DNA of 64,000 nucleotides from Siphonodentalium dalli (taxonomy: Eukaryota > Mollusca > Scaphopoda > Gadilida > Siphonodentaliidae), in assembly GCA_032622095.1 (NCBI GenBank), contig CP136066.1, positions 108,151,319 to 108,215,318 on the forward strand, read 5' to 3'. Below, piece after piece: positions 50,641-63,002 of this stretch (positions within the stretch are counted from its first letter, which is position 1; each line of letters starts with the position of its first letter). The notes below the pieces were generated by a model. It was not told the DNA's origin. It did no database searches and worked only from the letters and a program-made list of their open reading frames with translations. The position numbers and the translations under genes are program-made.

Positions 50641-51230
50641 TCATTTTTAGCTCAACTTGACGTTGAGCTGTTGCCATGGGTTGGCATCAGTCGTCCGTTA
50701 GTCCATCCGTGCATGCGTCCATCAACAATTTATTTTGGCACAACCTACTGGTCACATCCCTCATCTGATCATCACCAAACTTGATACCAATCTTCAGGGT
50801 GACCTCTAGATGGGAGCCAACTATATTTTCCGAAAATCGTTAACAAAAATATGGTCGCCAGCAGCCATCTTAGATTTTATTCTTACTCTTTTCATGACTT
50901 AAAACTTTCGGCAAACCCTATATGCCACATGCTTCATTCAAACTTCATATGGTTCTTTGGGGGTGACCTCTAGATTCTAAAATTTGTTAAAAAACAAGGC
51001 AGCCATCTTGGATTTCACATTTGAATCCATCTCATCTGCGCACCCTGCAGCCCACATTTATTGGAGAAATGTTTGAAATGAAAATTATTTTATTTGCACA
51101 ATACAATCCCTTTACTGAGACTTTTTGACTTTCCTTCTTCTTTATCAGTCTATTGACTGCTCAGCTTAAAATTATTAACTCCTCCCCAAGTTGAGCTACA
51201 GTGTTATTGACACTTTCATTATCTATTTAT
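50641..51230 (+). mobile_element. Single-copy relative of the intron 7 satellite
   Basis: Starts TTTAGCTCAACTTGACG and ends AAGTTGAGCTACAGTG, giving inverted ends AGCTCAACTT / AAGTTGAGCT. It contains a GTCCGTTAGTCCATCCGT head, CTAGATGGGAGCCAAC and CAGCAGCCATCTTAGATTTT, the words that form the array at 16602-19025. It appears to be the source type of that satellite. Confidence 0.75.
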
Positions 51231-51604
51231 ATATAGCAAAGAAACAGAATAGTGTTGTTAAAAAGTTATATGATGTGTATGCAGGTGTATACGATCTATT
51301 CACTTTGGAGGTTTGTAGATACTCTTATTACACACCCAAGCAGTTATCATAAAGTTTTGACTAATATTTTCCATCAATGCATTTCGCTAACTGCAGATGC
51401 ATCTAAACTTGTAATTATTTTGGGAAACTGAGATTATAACTTATAATTAATTACATGAACCTGATATTACATTTTTAGTTCAAACTATATTTAATTATTG
51501 GGAACTTTATAGTGACGTTGCCATGACGTCGCATGTTGCCATGACAAAATTTGTACACTCAGCTGCACATACCATTTACTTCCATGCTAATGTAATTATC
51601 CTAT

Positions 51605-51872
51605 TTAACCTTTTCATGACGGGATCTGCGCTGGTGCAGCATTAAAGGTCCTGTGCCAGTCCAGTGCATTCGCTTATATATGCGAGTCTACCATAGGGAG
51701 CCTTGCACATATAAGAGAATGCACTGGCTTACAAGTTCAAGGTAAATATTGTTAGGCCAATGCATTATCTTATATATGTGAGGCTCCCTATGGGAGACTC
51801 ACTTATATAAGAGAATGCATTGGCACAGGGTATTCCCAAAATTTCAGGAAGCTCCAGTCATAGAAGGGTTAT
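51605..51872 (-). mobile_element. TTAA-type double-hairpin MITE, reverse copy
   Basis: TTAACCTTTTCATGACGGG start. The left hairpin is slightly extended by a GTCCAGTGC duplication. Ends GCTCCAGTCATAGAAGGGTTAT. Confidence 0.9.
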
Positions 51873-52966
51873 ATACATTAGCATTTTGAAACCAATGGCA
51901 TAGAAAATGAAGTGGGTGTAATTATATAGAAAAAAATAAAAAATTAGCAACTCATACATTGTGTGGGCCTTTAGGTTTCTTCAACTAAACCTCAACGATT
52001 TCTTGTCAGTATGGTTGTATCTGTTCTGAATGCTCTTATATGAGAGAGCATTTTTGATGTAAGTTATTTTTGATAAATGCGCTAATATATTTTTGTTGGA
52101 GTAGTTCTCAGCACTATCAATTAGATAGATTTTTAAAAATAAAATAGAGTACAATTTCTCAGAAGAGCAATATTTTCTGTTTTTATAAAGCAAATTGAAT
52201 ATATATTGACAAAGTGCACGCTATTATTACTAGAGGTTAGAAGGCAACACTTTTAAATATGCTTTCAGGGTTCCAGCCCTCCAGTTACAACAACAACAGA
52301 TATATAATTTTATAGAATCTTCTCTTATTGGCTTCATATCACTAAACAATACTGTGGATTATAGAGAAGGCTTATAGATGGCAAAGATGTTATTTGTATT
52401 ACAAAATTTCTGCTATATATTTGTTGTGTCTCTATTAGAGGGAACCATAAGAGATTAGGCAACACCAGTTTAATTAGTCAATTGATGAACCCGCCAACAA
52501 CAGTTTTACCGAAGATAGCAAAAAAGAAAATCTTCAGTTTGTGTAAGACTTCTCACCCAACCGTTCTATCATGGGGACATGAGAATAATTGAGATATTAA
52601 TGCGTTGGTTTTATTTATAACCCCGATTTGGCAAGAGATAAAATGAGAGACAATTGATGCAAGTAAGGACTACCTTTATATAGTGATATCCAAAACATGA
52701 TATAACAACGGTGTGGAAAAAGGTAGCCGAAGAATAAAAACATAAACAGTGGGTAATTTATTTTTATTTGCACTAAATAATTTCAAGTGAATACATTAAA
52801 TTTGCATTCACCAGTTATCATGTGGAATAATCACCCTGGGTTTTTTCCTCCTACATCAAGAGATTTTTCTCCCTGATGTTCGTAAACCAACTAATAAGAT
52901 TGCTGTGGCCTTATATGAATTTATATGATTGAGAGTGCCTTGTAATCACTAAAACTTCATAAAATA

Positions 52967-53179
52967 CAGTAATTCCCTAAATAATCGACTCCTCAACCAC
53001 AGCAGAATTATTGGTAATTTTTCAGGATTTAATCGGAAATATGGCTTGTTGCCATTCATCGGAAAGCTCTCAGTGAGAGCTTTCCGATGAATGGCAACAA
53101 GCCATATTTCCGACTAAATCCTGAAAAATTACCCATAATTCTGCTGTGGTTAAGGAGTCGATTATTTAGAGCATTACTG
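52967..53179. mobile_element. TA-flanked palindromic MITE, full copy
   Basis: 213-bp near-perfect palindrome. Ends CAGTAATTCCCTAAATAATC and complement; centre GAAAGCTCTCA / TGAGAGCTTTC. TA at the left, CA at the right. Confidence 0.92.
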
Positions 53180-53587
53180 CATGTAAGTAGACAATTCTTT
53201 ATATGAGAATACAGTCTATTAAGGTTGTACTTTTTGGCTCAATTTGTTTTGATGTACTAAATAAATTTTGTAAACAGCAAGATTGGTTTTGTGAAATTAT
53301 AGGCTGGAGCCCTGAATATATCTTTATTCACCAACCACCTTATACAAGTCCTCCACATCCCCAAAAGACATGACATTTTTTTTCTGGAATCGTTACTTTC
53401 TCATCATCATTTTATTATGTTTTGATAGGCAGTATTGTGGTTGGAAGCAACGATAATAATTTTGATTGGATTTAATGGATTAAAAAAATTGAGTATTCGA
53501 CCTGTAAAATTGTCCGATCATACAATAGACAAAACTTCCAACACTGTGCTTCCATCTTTCTTTTACCAGTAAAATGTGTAAAAATGC

Positions 53588-53723
53588 TTGACCTTGTAAG
53601 TCAGTACATTCTCTTATATAAGCGAGGCTTCCCATGGGAGACTTGCATATATATATATAAGAGAATACACCTGCACAAGATCTTTAATGACAGACTAGCG
53701 CAGCTCCCACATGAAAGGTTTAA
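53588..53723 (+). mobile_element. TTAA-type MITE, right half only
   Basis: Begins at CTTGACCTTGTAAGTCAG and contains only the second hairpin, with an expanded (AT)n, then the right end CATGAAAGGTTTAA. 5' half absent. Confidence 0.85.
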
Positions 53724-53817
53724 TTGTGTGGAACTACTCGACTATCTCAATAACTCAGAAACATTTAGGGAATATTTTCAGTGCTTTTTTGACTGCTGAT
53801 ATAGTAGTATACATGCC

Positions 53818-54216
53818 TCAAAATATAGTGCTGGATATTTGCAGAAACAGTGGACTAGCATCACTAAATTCACCCTTTGGGGACTTCATTCTGTTTAGGC
53901 CTCATCTTCTTGGGAAAGTCTCTATTGTAAAATTAACAAGTTTTTTTTAGTTTCTTTAGAAACTTATTTAGAAATTTTCTTTTTCTTTTTTTGTTTAGTT
54001 TCTCTTTATCCCCAAATTGTCAGATGGCACAATGCATAATCCAATGGGTGCACATGCGAACTTAAATCTGTGTCTAGATCTCCCATAGCAGATGAGGCCA
54101 TGCAGAATGAGGTCCCCAGAGGATACATTTGTTGATGCTAGCCCTCTGTGTGGGGTTAGTGTCACTTAATTCATCCTCGGGTCCTCATTCTTTAAATGTC
54201 CAGCACCATATTTTGA
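53818..54216. mobile_element. MULE-like MITE, diverged copy
   Basis: The ends CAAAATATAGTGCTGGATAT and the complement of ATCCAGCACC-type sequence face each other. Inner CATCACTAAATTCACCC and GAATGAGGTCCCCAGAGG blocks are shared with 38330-38781. The left foldback has lost one arm. Confidence 0.75.
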
Positions 54217-54501
54217 ATCCTGCTGCTTATATAATTGTATACAGACTAATTCACATAAATAGATGGATGGTTTTGCATGGTATGTTGTATAATGTGTGTG
54301 TTTGACAGATTTTTATATCATTAGTCACTTTAAACATTTAAAGATAGAATCTCTCTTTTTCGATTGGACTTATTAAATCAATATGGTCTTCTGTATTGTT
54401 TGCAATTATGAGATGATGAGTTCTGAATCAAGTAACTATTTTTTTCAGTATTTAATAGACAAATTTTTTAAATATTGGCAGAGCTCATGTGTCATCTTTA
54501 A

Positions 54502-54975
54502 AGGCCCACTTAATTTTCGAGTCACCGATTATTTTTTTATAGTGACTTGATATACGGTTTTAATAACAATCTTATGCCATAAAATATGATTAAAATACTA
54601 TAATTCATCACTATTTGAAACATCTGTGTCTCAGAAGATGCCCACAGAGAAATAGAAAACTGCCGAAATCTTAGAATGACTGCCGAAATCTTAGAATGAC
54701 TTCCCCCCCTCTGGCACCCAGAATGCAACAGAATTCAAACTTGTTCAATGGAAGGGGAAGAACTCTATCTTTAATATATAGAGATTCCTCCTGCATTGAA
54801 AATGATACTGATTTTTACTTCAATATTGATGACAAAATGCATTGGCAACTCAACGAAAACAACATGTCCACAGTTTATTACACCAGATAAGTTGATAATA
54901 CAATATTTTGGAGCTTTCTCTTTCAAATGGTATATAATATGGCATATATTTTATATAATGTAATCTGGGAATATA
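54502..54975 (+). mobile_element. AGGCCC-ended MITE, damaged right end
   Basis: TTAA at 54498-54501 then AGGCCCACTTAATTTTCGAG. The body matches 55979-56454. The terminal repeat is lost at about 54975. It contains a tandem copy of CTGCCGAAATCTTAGAATGA at 54660-54700. Confidence 0.82.
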
Positions 54976-55978
54976 TTTTCTAAAAAAAAAATGTCATTTA
55001 TAGTGCTGGGCTTATGATTTTAGGAAAAATAAATGTTTAATTTAATGACTAAATGCTCGCTGGCGAGTAGTTCCTTTAGGCTGAAAGGCCGATTGTTATC
55101 TTATTATCTCAACATTCCAAACGACTCCTTTGTCTTCTGCACTTGTATCATCAAATGACCCTTCCAAATAAATAATAGACTGTTTCAATGTATACTTTTT
55201 TAAATAAATGGAAAAATCCAGTCAGTAATTGAAGGGTTAACTGGAATCAGAAAGAGAGAGAGATCCTATCTATAATATCATGGTCGCGCATGGTTACATT
55301 TAAACTGACATTCCTGATTATCACACTCTTTTTTTTCTTCTTTTTTTTTCACAAAATGTTGTGAGTACATTAATTACTTCTGTTGTACCTCAAGCCTGAT
55401 TATAAGCAGTCTGTCAACGGTACCTAAATAAAATTGCATTGACAGGTTCAATTCATTTAAGGCCTGTCATATTGACAGGTGCATAATATATATTTATTCA
55501 AGACCGAAACCTAGGATCAGGGTCCCTTTTATGCACAAACTTCAGATAAATAGCAGTAATGGAATACTACTAATTTCAAAGATAAAGTCACTGTTGTTGA
55601 TAAATAATAAAGTTACATTCGACATGTATTTATATATAATGACAAAACTAAAGGAAACCAACATTCGTTTTTATTTTTTGTTATGCTTTCTTGAATAACC
55701 TAGCGGTTTTGCAGCAGTTATGTTTTAGACTTGACTTTTCTGTATTACATATGTATGAGTCAGTTATGGAAATGGGTTCATTGTCTCTTGGCACCGATCA
55801 CATTCATAGCCAACTTTTCAAATCTGTCACATGTATAGCCAGTTTTTCACCGGCGTTCACATATGTAGATAGTTTTTCAAATTCCATTAATTTATGATGC
55901 AACTAAAATGGTGATGTTATATGCTCTAAATACATTGTTTAAAAAACTTAGCTTTATAAATAATAAACTAATATTTAA

Positions 55979-56454
55979 AGGCCCACTTAATTTTCGAGTC
56001 GCCGATTATTTTTTTTTTATAGTGACTTGATATACGGTTTTAATAACAATCTCTACCATAAAATATGATTGAAATACTGTACTATAATTCATCACCATTT
56101 GAAACATGTGTGTCTCAGAAGATGCCCATAGATAAATAGAAAATAGCTGAAATCATAGGAATATTCCACCCGTTTTGGCTCCAAGAATGCAACAGAATTC
56201 AAACTTGAATTTTCAATGGAAGGTGAATAACTCTATCTTTATGACATAGATTTATTCCACCTCCATTGAAAATTATGCTCTTTTTACTACAATCTGGATG
56301 ACACATTTGTAACTCAACAAAAACAACATGTTCACAGTTTATTACACCAAATAAGTTGATAATACAATGTTTTGGAGCTTCCTTTTTCAAATGGTATATA
56401 ATATGGCATATATTTTATATATGTTATCTGGGGGTTCGAAAATTAATTGGGCCT
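55979..56454 (+). mobile_element. AGGCCC-ended MITE, best copy
   Basis: TTAA at 55975-55978 and 56455-56458. Inverted ends AGGCCCACTTAATTTTCGA and TTCGAAAATTAATTGGGCCT. Central hairpin near 56212-56272 (CAATGGAAGGTGAATAA / mirrored). 476 bp, non-coding. Confidence 0.9.
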
Positions 56455-56813
56455 TTAATTTATTTCTTTCCTTATGTAAATTGTTTTTCATTTATCTACT
56501 AAAAAACGTGATTAGCCTAACTAGCCTCGTCCATTAGGCCCTCATGAAATTTAAAAGCTGGCTACAAATGTGATCACCCTTGAAAAGCTAACTACATTAG
56601 TGACCGATTTGAACAGCTGACTATGAATATGACTGATGCCTTGTGATCAGCGCCGATTATAGCTTGACTGACACAATTTGAAAATGGCAGAATTCTGTTG
56701 TTGCTGGTCATTTTGACTGCTACCATTATGAGAGTTATAATCAGTCATATGACAGGGTGCAGATCTTCACACAAAAAATCATGAAAATTAAATTCGATTG
56801 TACACCTCCTTGT

Positions 56814-57060
56814 TTAACCCATTCATGACTGAAATTTTGCATAGACCCTGTGCCAATGCATTCTCTTATATATGCGAGTCTCCCATAGGGAGCCTTGCAT
56901 ATATAAGAGAATACATTGGCCTAATAATATTTACCTTGACCTTGTAAGCCAGTGCATTTTCTTATATATGCAAGGCTCCCTATGGGAGACTCGCATATAT
57001 AAGAGAATGCACCGGATCTTTAATGCTGCACCAGCGCAGCTTCCTTCATGAGAGGGTTAA
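56814..57060 (+). mobile_element. TTAA-type double-hairpin MITE, intact ends
   Basis: TTAACCCATTCATGACTG start and TTCATGAGAGGGTTAA end: TTAA plus CCC...GGG complete on both sides. Both hairpins well preserved. Confidence 0.93.
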
Positions 57061-57525
57061 TATAAACTTAGATAAGCTTTTAATATCAATGGCTTGTTCT
57101 TGACATCGTTTGCTCAAATCAACTCTGTTCGTCTTTTTGAGGTATGTCAAGTGTTCACTACATTTGGAGTTCTAGAACTACATCAATTCTTTATTGTCCT
57201 TCAAATTACAAAGAAGGCAGTTGAATAATATTTATTGTCAATTTGAAATATTGGATTATACCGATTCGTAATATGGTTTATGAATAAAGCTGTCAGTATT
57301 GCATGAAAAATCAACAGAGAAATCAAAACTTATGCTTTTCTGAAAATTTGATAAACATATATCAAAATTATGTTCCATGTTACAATTTATGATATGAATA
57401 TGTACTAATGTTGTCGGTATATATATATTACTTGTTATTTTACATTTTTGAAGAAAGTTTAATTCGCTATTGATATGCTCCCGATACATGTACATGTACT
57501 GACTGTTAGTGTCAGGGTAATGGTA

Positions 57526-57733
57526 CAGTAATGCCCGAAGTATGACCCATTAACCACAGCAGAATTATGTGAAAATTTTCAGGATTTAGTTGGAAATATG
57601 GCTTGTTGCCATTCATCGGAAAGCTCTCACGAGAGCTTTCCGATGAATGGCAGCAAGCCATATTTCCGACTAAATCCTGAAATTTCCTATAATTCTGCTG
57701 TGGTTTAGGGGTAGATTATTTAGGACATTACTG
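57526..57733. mobile_element. TA-flanked palindromic MITE, full copy
   Basis: TA at 57524-57525 and 57734-57735. Palindrome with CATCGGAAAGCTCTC / GAGAGCTTTCCGATG at the centre. A few bases lost from the left arm. Confidence 0.92.
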
Positions 57734-58631
57734 TAGCTGGATACATTCAGGTTAGAGTCTGTTGGATGTGGTGGAATTAGGTGACAAGAAAACAATTTTC
57801 AACAGCCAGATATGATAGATAAATAAGATTTGAATACCTCAATTTCATAGGAACACAAATCACAGAAAGAGCATGCATTTTAAATGTATGAGTTGTATTC
57901 TTGAATATTCATCCATGTGAAATTTTGCAAAGACTGAGCATATGGTCAGCTTTGAAACAGGAAGTTGATAAGTTTTTTTTATGAATAAGCTGATATTTTT
58001 GGGTGCATTTCAGTTTTTCATTAGTTGTAGATACTACATTACATGTTTGAGCTGAATTTTGGTGAACTTTTTTTTTTTAAATGAAAATTTGTCATATTGT
58101 AGTTTTCACAATATTTCTTGTCACCTATTATCAAGTCATCTAATATTCCGGTAGAGCTTAAACCAACATAAAATTGAACTTGTTAAGAGATTGTTGAATA
58201 ATGATAGACTGTTCTTGATATTATGTCTCAAGGTTATCCATTCATAGTTAATATGACTGTGGTCGCACTATGGGGAATGGCATCAAATACTTGCAGTTAT
58301 TCTTGATAGATCAGAATTTGATTTGTCTTGATTTGATTGATAATAGCCCAATAGTTTGATGAATCGCACTTGTGAATCTTTGAATGCCTCAGTAGTGAAT
58401 CAAATATATTAACATTGTCATATTTGATAAAATATGGTCAGCTAACCTTGTCTACATTCTATAATTTATAAAGCTATATGGATATTTAAATTCAGCAATC
58501 TATTTCTTAGAAACAAAATTGAAATAAGACATCTTGCATTGTTAGTCAGGTTTACATTTAGAACATCCAATTTCAAACTAGTCGCTGGTATCTAGTGACT
58601 CGTCTGCTTCTTGTCATTTAAAAACAATTTT

Positions 58632-58743
58632 TCTCAGTGAGAGCTTTCCGATGTATGGCAACAAGCCATATTTCCGACTAAATCCTAAAAAATTACCCAT
58701 AATTCTGCTGTGGTTAAGGAGTCCATTATTTTGAGCATTACTG
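58632..58743. mobile_element. TA-type palindromic MITE, one arm only
   Basis: Starts at the centre (TCTCAGTGAGAGCTTTCCG) and runs to CATTACTG. The left arm is missing. Confidence 0.85.
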
Positions 58744-58841
58744 TAGCTAATAGCACCTGTTTATGATCTAAACCTGGCTATTTTCATGAGGTTCTATTAA
58801 TTGATTGGTTGATTCTCAAGCTCATTATGTCATGTGACTTG

Positions 58842-59768
58842 TTAGTCCAAGTCTTCTCATACTAAAACTAGCTAAGATTTTGGGATGGAGATGCTAGTGT
58901 TTAGTCCGAGTTCCAGGCCCATGCATTTCTATGACACGACTTAAGCGTTAGTGACCCGCTCAAATAAAACCACAATTATATGAAATAAAATATCACAATT
59001 GCTAAACGGATAGTTTCCTCAGAAGACATGCTATTTGATCTGAAACCCACATCGGTTGTGAATTGAAAGCGGTAATTTAATGTGAAAAGAAACTTTTGCC
59101 GCAGTGTTTACATATTTTTTAAAGTATGCGAACTCAGTTGACCTTGCGAACTGCGTTCGGCATTTTCCGGTGAAAATATTCCGTAGATTTTCAATCAACC
59201 ATGCACGATGAATTCTCCATTGTAATCGTAATTATACGTGACAATAAATAAATAAATACATAGATTAAATACATATTGAAGATATAAATGTAATACATTA
59301 AATAAATTACGGGAATTATAACCATCTCACAGTTTAAAACAGTGTAAACACAATGACCATTAGAATATCATGGGGGCCGCCATTTTGTTTGTATCAAAAT
59401 TCGTCTCGGCCAAAACAAACCCCGGACAATGCCGAAGTTCTTCGGAACCTGAGTTCGGCTTTCAGTTAAGTAAACAAACAGAAAAAACAACGATGTTTGT
59501 GGCAATCAACCGGAATATTCTATGTGTAATTTAACATTAAAGTTAGATTATTATACACCATTATGACCATAAGATGTCACTCTTTCCGATGTATATAGCA
59601 TCATGTATTGCTTTGTTAGGTAAATCAAGTAAAATACACCACAGATTCCCGCCACAGATCCTGGGCGTAACTCGTGTCATAGAAATGCATGGGCCTGGAA
59701 CTCGGACTAAACACTAGCATCTCCATCCCAAAATCTTAGCTAGTTTTAGTACGAGAAGACTTGGACTA
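58842..59768. mobile_element. hAT-like element with about 107-bp inverted ends
   Basis: Identical 8-bp GTGACTTG at 58834-58841 and 59769-59776. Ends TTAGTCCAAGTCTTCTCATA and its near complement continue for about 107 bp with very few mismatches. 927 bp, no transposase. The interior is shared with 26080-26740. Confidence 0.88.
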
Positions 59769-59776
59769 GTGACTTG

Positions 59777-60662
59777 TATGACTTGCACGTACCAAATAAT
59801 GACAATGTGCCGTCGAATATTCTAATCGCCATTTGAAATGAAGTGAAAATATAACTCCTCAGAATATTTAGGAAAATCTGTATCAGATCATTACACTTTC
59901 TAGTCATGTTATGATTTCGTAGTGCAGGTGAGCATTGGTACTAATCTGGGTTTGCTACTATCATATTTATCATTTTCTATCATTTTGTAGACATATTTCA
60001 AATAGCCTGCATTATGTAGATGAAGAATCGCTCAGTTTATACTGAAAACTTGACCAAGTGTGTGATAAACAATAATCTATAAAGTATCTTGGGTTGAACA
60101 AAGCCACTTATAACCACTATGGTTGAACAGACGTAATTATTTGTACACATTGTCACAGTACATGTACTGTAATTTGAGGTGGAGAAAGAGAAAATAGCTC
60201 GGAACAATGAGTAGGATTATGTTATTTTCTGGCAAAAAATGAAAAAGCTGACTGAAAGTTGCTATCCTCGTATTGGTGTTATGATAAGCTCTATTTCTAT
60301 GCCCCATTTGGAAATGGATATGGACCAATGGCGATCATCCTAGATGTGTAAACAAGTCTCAAGATTTGTTTTCAAACAGCTATTCGTCGATGTCTTGGCA
60401 TTAAATCACTGAATCTGGGCTTTATAATACCTTCAGTTATCACTAGTGATGCATAGATGTTGTAATCTGCATGGCTTTGTTATTTTCTGGTCACCAGATG
60501 TTTGTCGTCCGCTGTACCACTGTATAATTACACCCCGCTGACTCCGCCTTACAATACTATGATAACGTGTACTTCTGTTTATCATCAGTGATAACATAAA
60601 ATAAGATTTTAGATAAACAAAAATGTTATTGCGACTGGAGGCCTGGAACCATGAATACATCT
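59777..60662. other. Intergenic stretch, no feature recognised
   Basis: AT-rich. Short frames here have no domain content. Confidence 0.45.
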
Positions 60663-60907
60663 TTAAATCTTTCATGATGGGAGCTGCACTAGTGCAGCAT
60701 TAACTATCCTGTGCCAGTGCATTCTCTTATATATGCAAGTCTCCCATAGGGAGCCTCACATATATAAGAGAATGCATTGGCTTATTACATACAAGGTCAA
60801 GGCAAATATTGTTAGGCCAATGTATTCCCTTATATATGCGAGGCTCCCTATGTATTGGCACAGGGTTTTCACAAAATTTCAGGAACCTCCAGTCACGGAA
60901 GGGTTAA
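60663..60907 (-). mobile_element. TTAA-type double-hairpin MITE, reverse copy
   Basis: TTAA at 60663-60666 and 60904-60907. First hairpin intact; the second lost its right arm (jump from CTCCCTATG to TATTGGCACAGGG). Confidence 0.9.
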
Positions 60908-61425
60908 GTGTTTTTGAATATTTGCTTCAGGCAATTAAGTTTTCCTGTAAAATAGAATTGTCACTTGATTAATCAAACTTTTAGTAACTGAGCACTTTAT
61001 TCTTAATCTACCACTGAACAGTCCAGTTAACCAAAATTTAAATGCCACATCCATTGTTATTCATCAACATAATATCAATTAATATCAGGTATAAAAAATT
61101 GGGAATCAATCAGCAATGTAGTGCCAAATGTTACTTATTGTTTACGCTGACCTTATAACTAGTCCATGTTCCCAGGATGCTTTACAGCTTGGAATATCAT
61201 GTCTGCCGTGATGCCGTCACTTACTCAGTGGATCATTTTGTACCCAGTCTGATAACATCCTTATAGATGGTTTGCATCTAACAACATTATAATGCACAAT
61301 ATTATGTATTGCACAAGTATTGTATTCAACATTTCAGACTCAAATTTTGTTCAGTGTTATAATTTGGCCTTGCAATAAGTGCACATATGTTTTCCTCTTG
61401 CACAACGAAGGAGACTGATGAAGAT

Positions 61426-61575
61426 CAAGCCTTGAAATAGTGTGTCTGTCATTTGCAGAATGCGGTCCCCAGAGGGTGAATTTAGTGATGCTACCCCGCA
61501 TAGCGGGCTAGCATCACCAAATTCACCCTCTGGGGACCTCATTCTGAAAATGACAGACACACTATTTCAAGGCTT
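61426..61575. mobile_element. MULE-like MITE, 150-bp palindromic form
   Basis: 9-bp GATGAAGAT at 61417-61425 and 61576-61584. Nearly perfect palindrome: AAGCCTTGAAATAGTGTGTC end, GGTGAATTTAGTGATGCTA arm, short GCATAGCGGG centre. Confidence 0.92.
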
Positions 61576-62137
61576 GATGAAGATACCGATAATATATTGA
61601 TCCTGTCAAATTTATAATAACGCTCTGTATTTGAAGGATCAGCATCATGGTCGTAGCATATGTATACATATTGAGGATTTTTTTTCAACATTTTTCACAA
61701 ACTGCACACAACACCTATATGTAAGATGATTTTTTTTTGGCCATCTAGACTTGTTTGACAGGATATCCTGAGCTGTAGAGAATCTTTGGGCTGTGATTAA
61801 TATGACAAGTTGTGTAATCTCATTCTACATCATCTTCATCTATCACGTATATGTATATTGGTGGTTGGATTCATCAGATCATGAATAAATCTTGTTTTTT
61901 ATTTTCTTGTCAGCATTTCTCCAATGATATTGAGCATATCTTGTGTCCCACCTTTTGAAAATCACAAACTCATTAGAACAATAATACTAGCCAGGAACAG
62001 ATGTGTTACTTATAACATGTGTCATGAAGAGTCAAATGATTTAGTCGTGTAAACCGTAAAGAATAAAGGTATGTGACAAGACTCGGCCTATCAATCCGTG
62101 ATAAGTTTTGTTGACTCCACAAGTAAATAGCACTCTC

Positions 62138-62524
62138 AAGCCTGCAGTGTGTCTGTCATTCACAGAATTATGTACCCAGAGGGTAATTTTAGTGAAGCTA
62201 TCCCACACAGTGGGCTAGCATCACCAAATTCACCTTATGGGACCTCATTCTGCTTGGGCCTCAACTTCTGGGAAGTATCTATAGTCTCAAATTTAGTTAC
62301 TTTTTCCCTTCTGTTCAGTTTCTATATCCCCTAATTTGCAGAAAATTAAATTCATAATCAAGGTGACTAATGGGTGACAATCACCAACTGGGGAAATTCA
62401 ATTTGATCCTAGGTCTCCCATAGCAGTTGAGGCCTAAGCAGAATGAGGTTCCCAGAGGGTGAATTTGGTGATGCTAGCTAGCCACCTCATTCTGCAAATG
62501 ACAAACACACTATTTGCTGACTTG
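62138..62524. mobile_element. MULE-like MITE, 387-bp copy
   Basis: 9-bp AGCACTCTC at 62129-62137 and 62525-62533. Foldback at each end and the GTGACTAATGGGTGACAATC middle shared with 9630-9835. Confidence 0.9.
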
Positions 62525-62963
62525 AGCACTCTCCCAATGGCCAAATAATCTCTTCTCTTAAAGAGAGTGTATAAACACTATGTTCCTCACAAGTTTTATA
62601 TAGATTCTGGGGTATAATGTCATAGATATGAATCACTTTGAGACACCTGTTCGGAAAAGTTTCGATAAAATTTATTTAGAATTTTTTTATACCAACCAAC
62701 AGGACGGTAAATTCATTCAGAACGTAGCAAGAGGGAGAACATTTATCTATTAGTGTGCATTCTTTTATTTTATTGGACGATAGCTACTCTGTATGAGGCC
62801 GTATTCATTGAAACATGCGATATTCCCACCAAACCACTGAACAACTCCCAGAATTTCTGTGTATCCTGTAGGAGCCTCGTTCCAGAAGATCACTTTACTG
62901 TTAGGGTATAGGATAAAGTATGATGTCAAAAGATGACTGTCAAAAGACGTTCTCATGAGTGCT

Positions 62964-63002
62964 TAAAGGCCCACTTAATTTTCGAGTCGCTGATTATTAT
63001 CT
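62964..63002 (+). mobile_element. AGGCCC-ended MITE, left end fragment
   Basis: TTAAAGGCCCACTTAATTTT then TCGAGTCGCTGATTATT, cut off by unrelated sequence. Confidence 0.75.
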
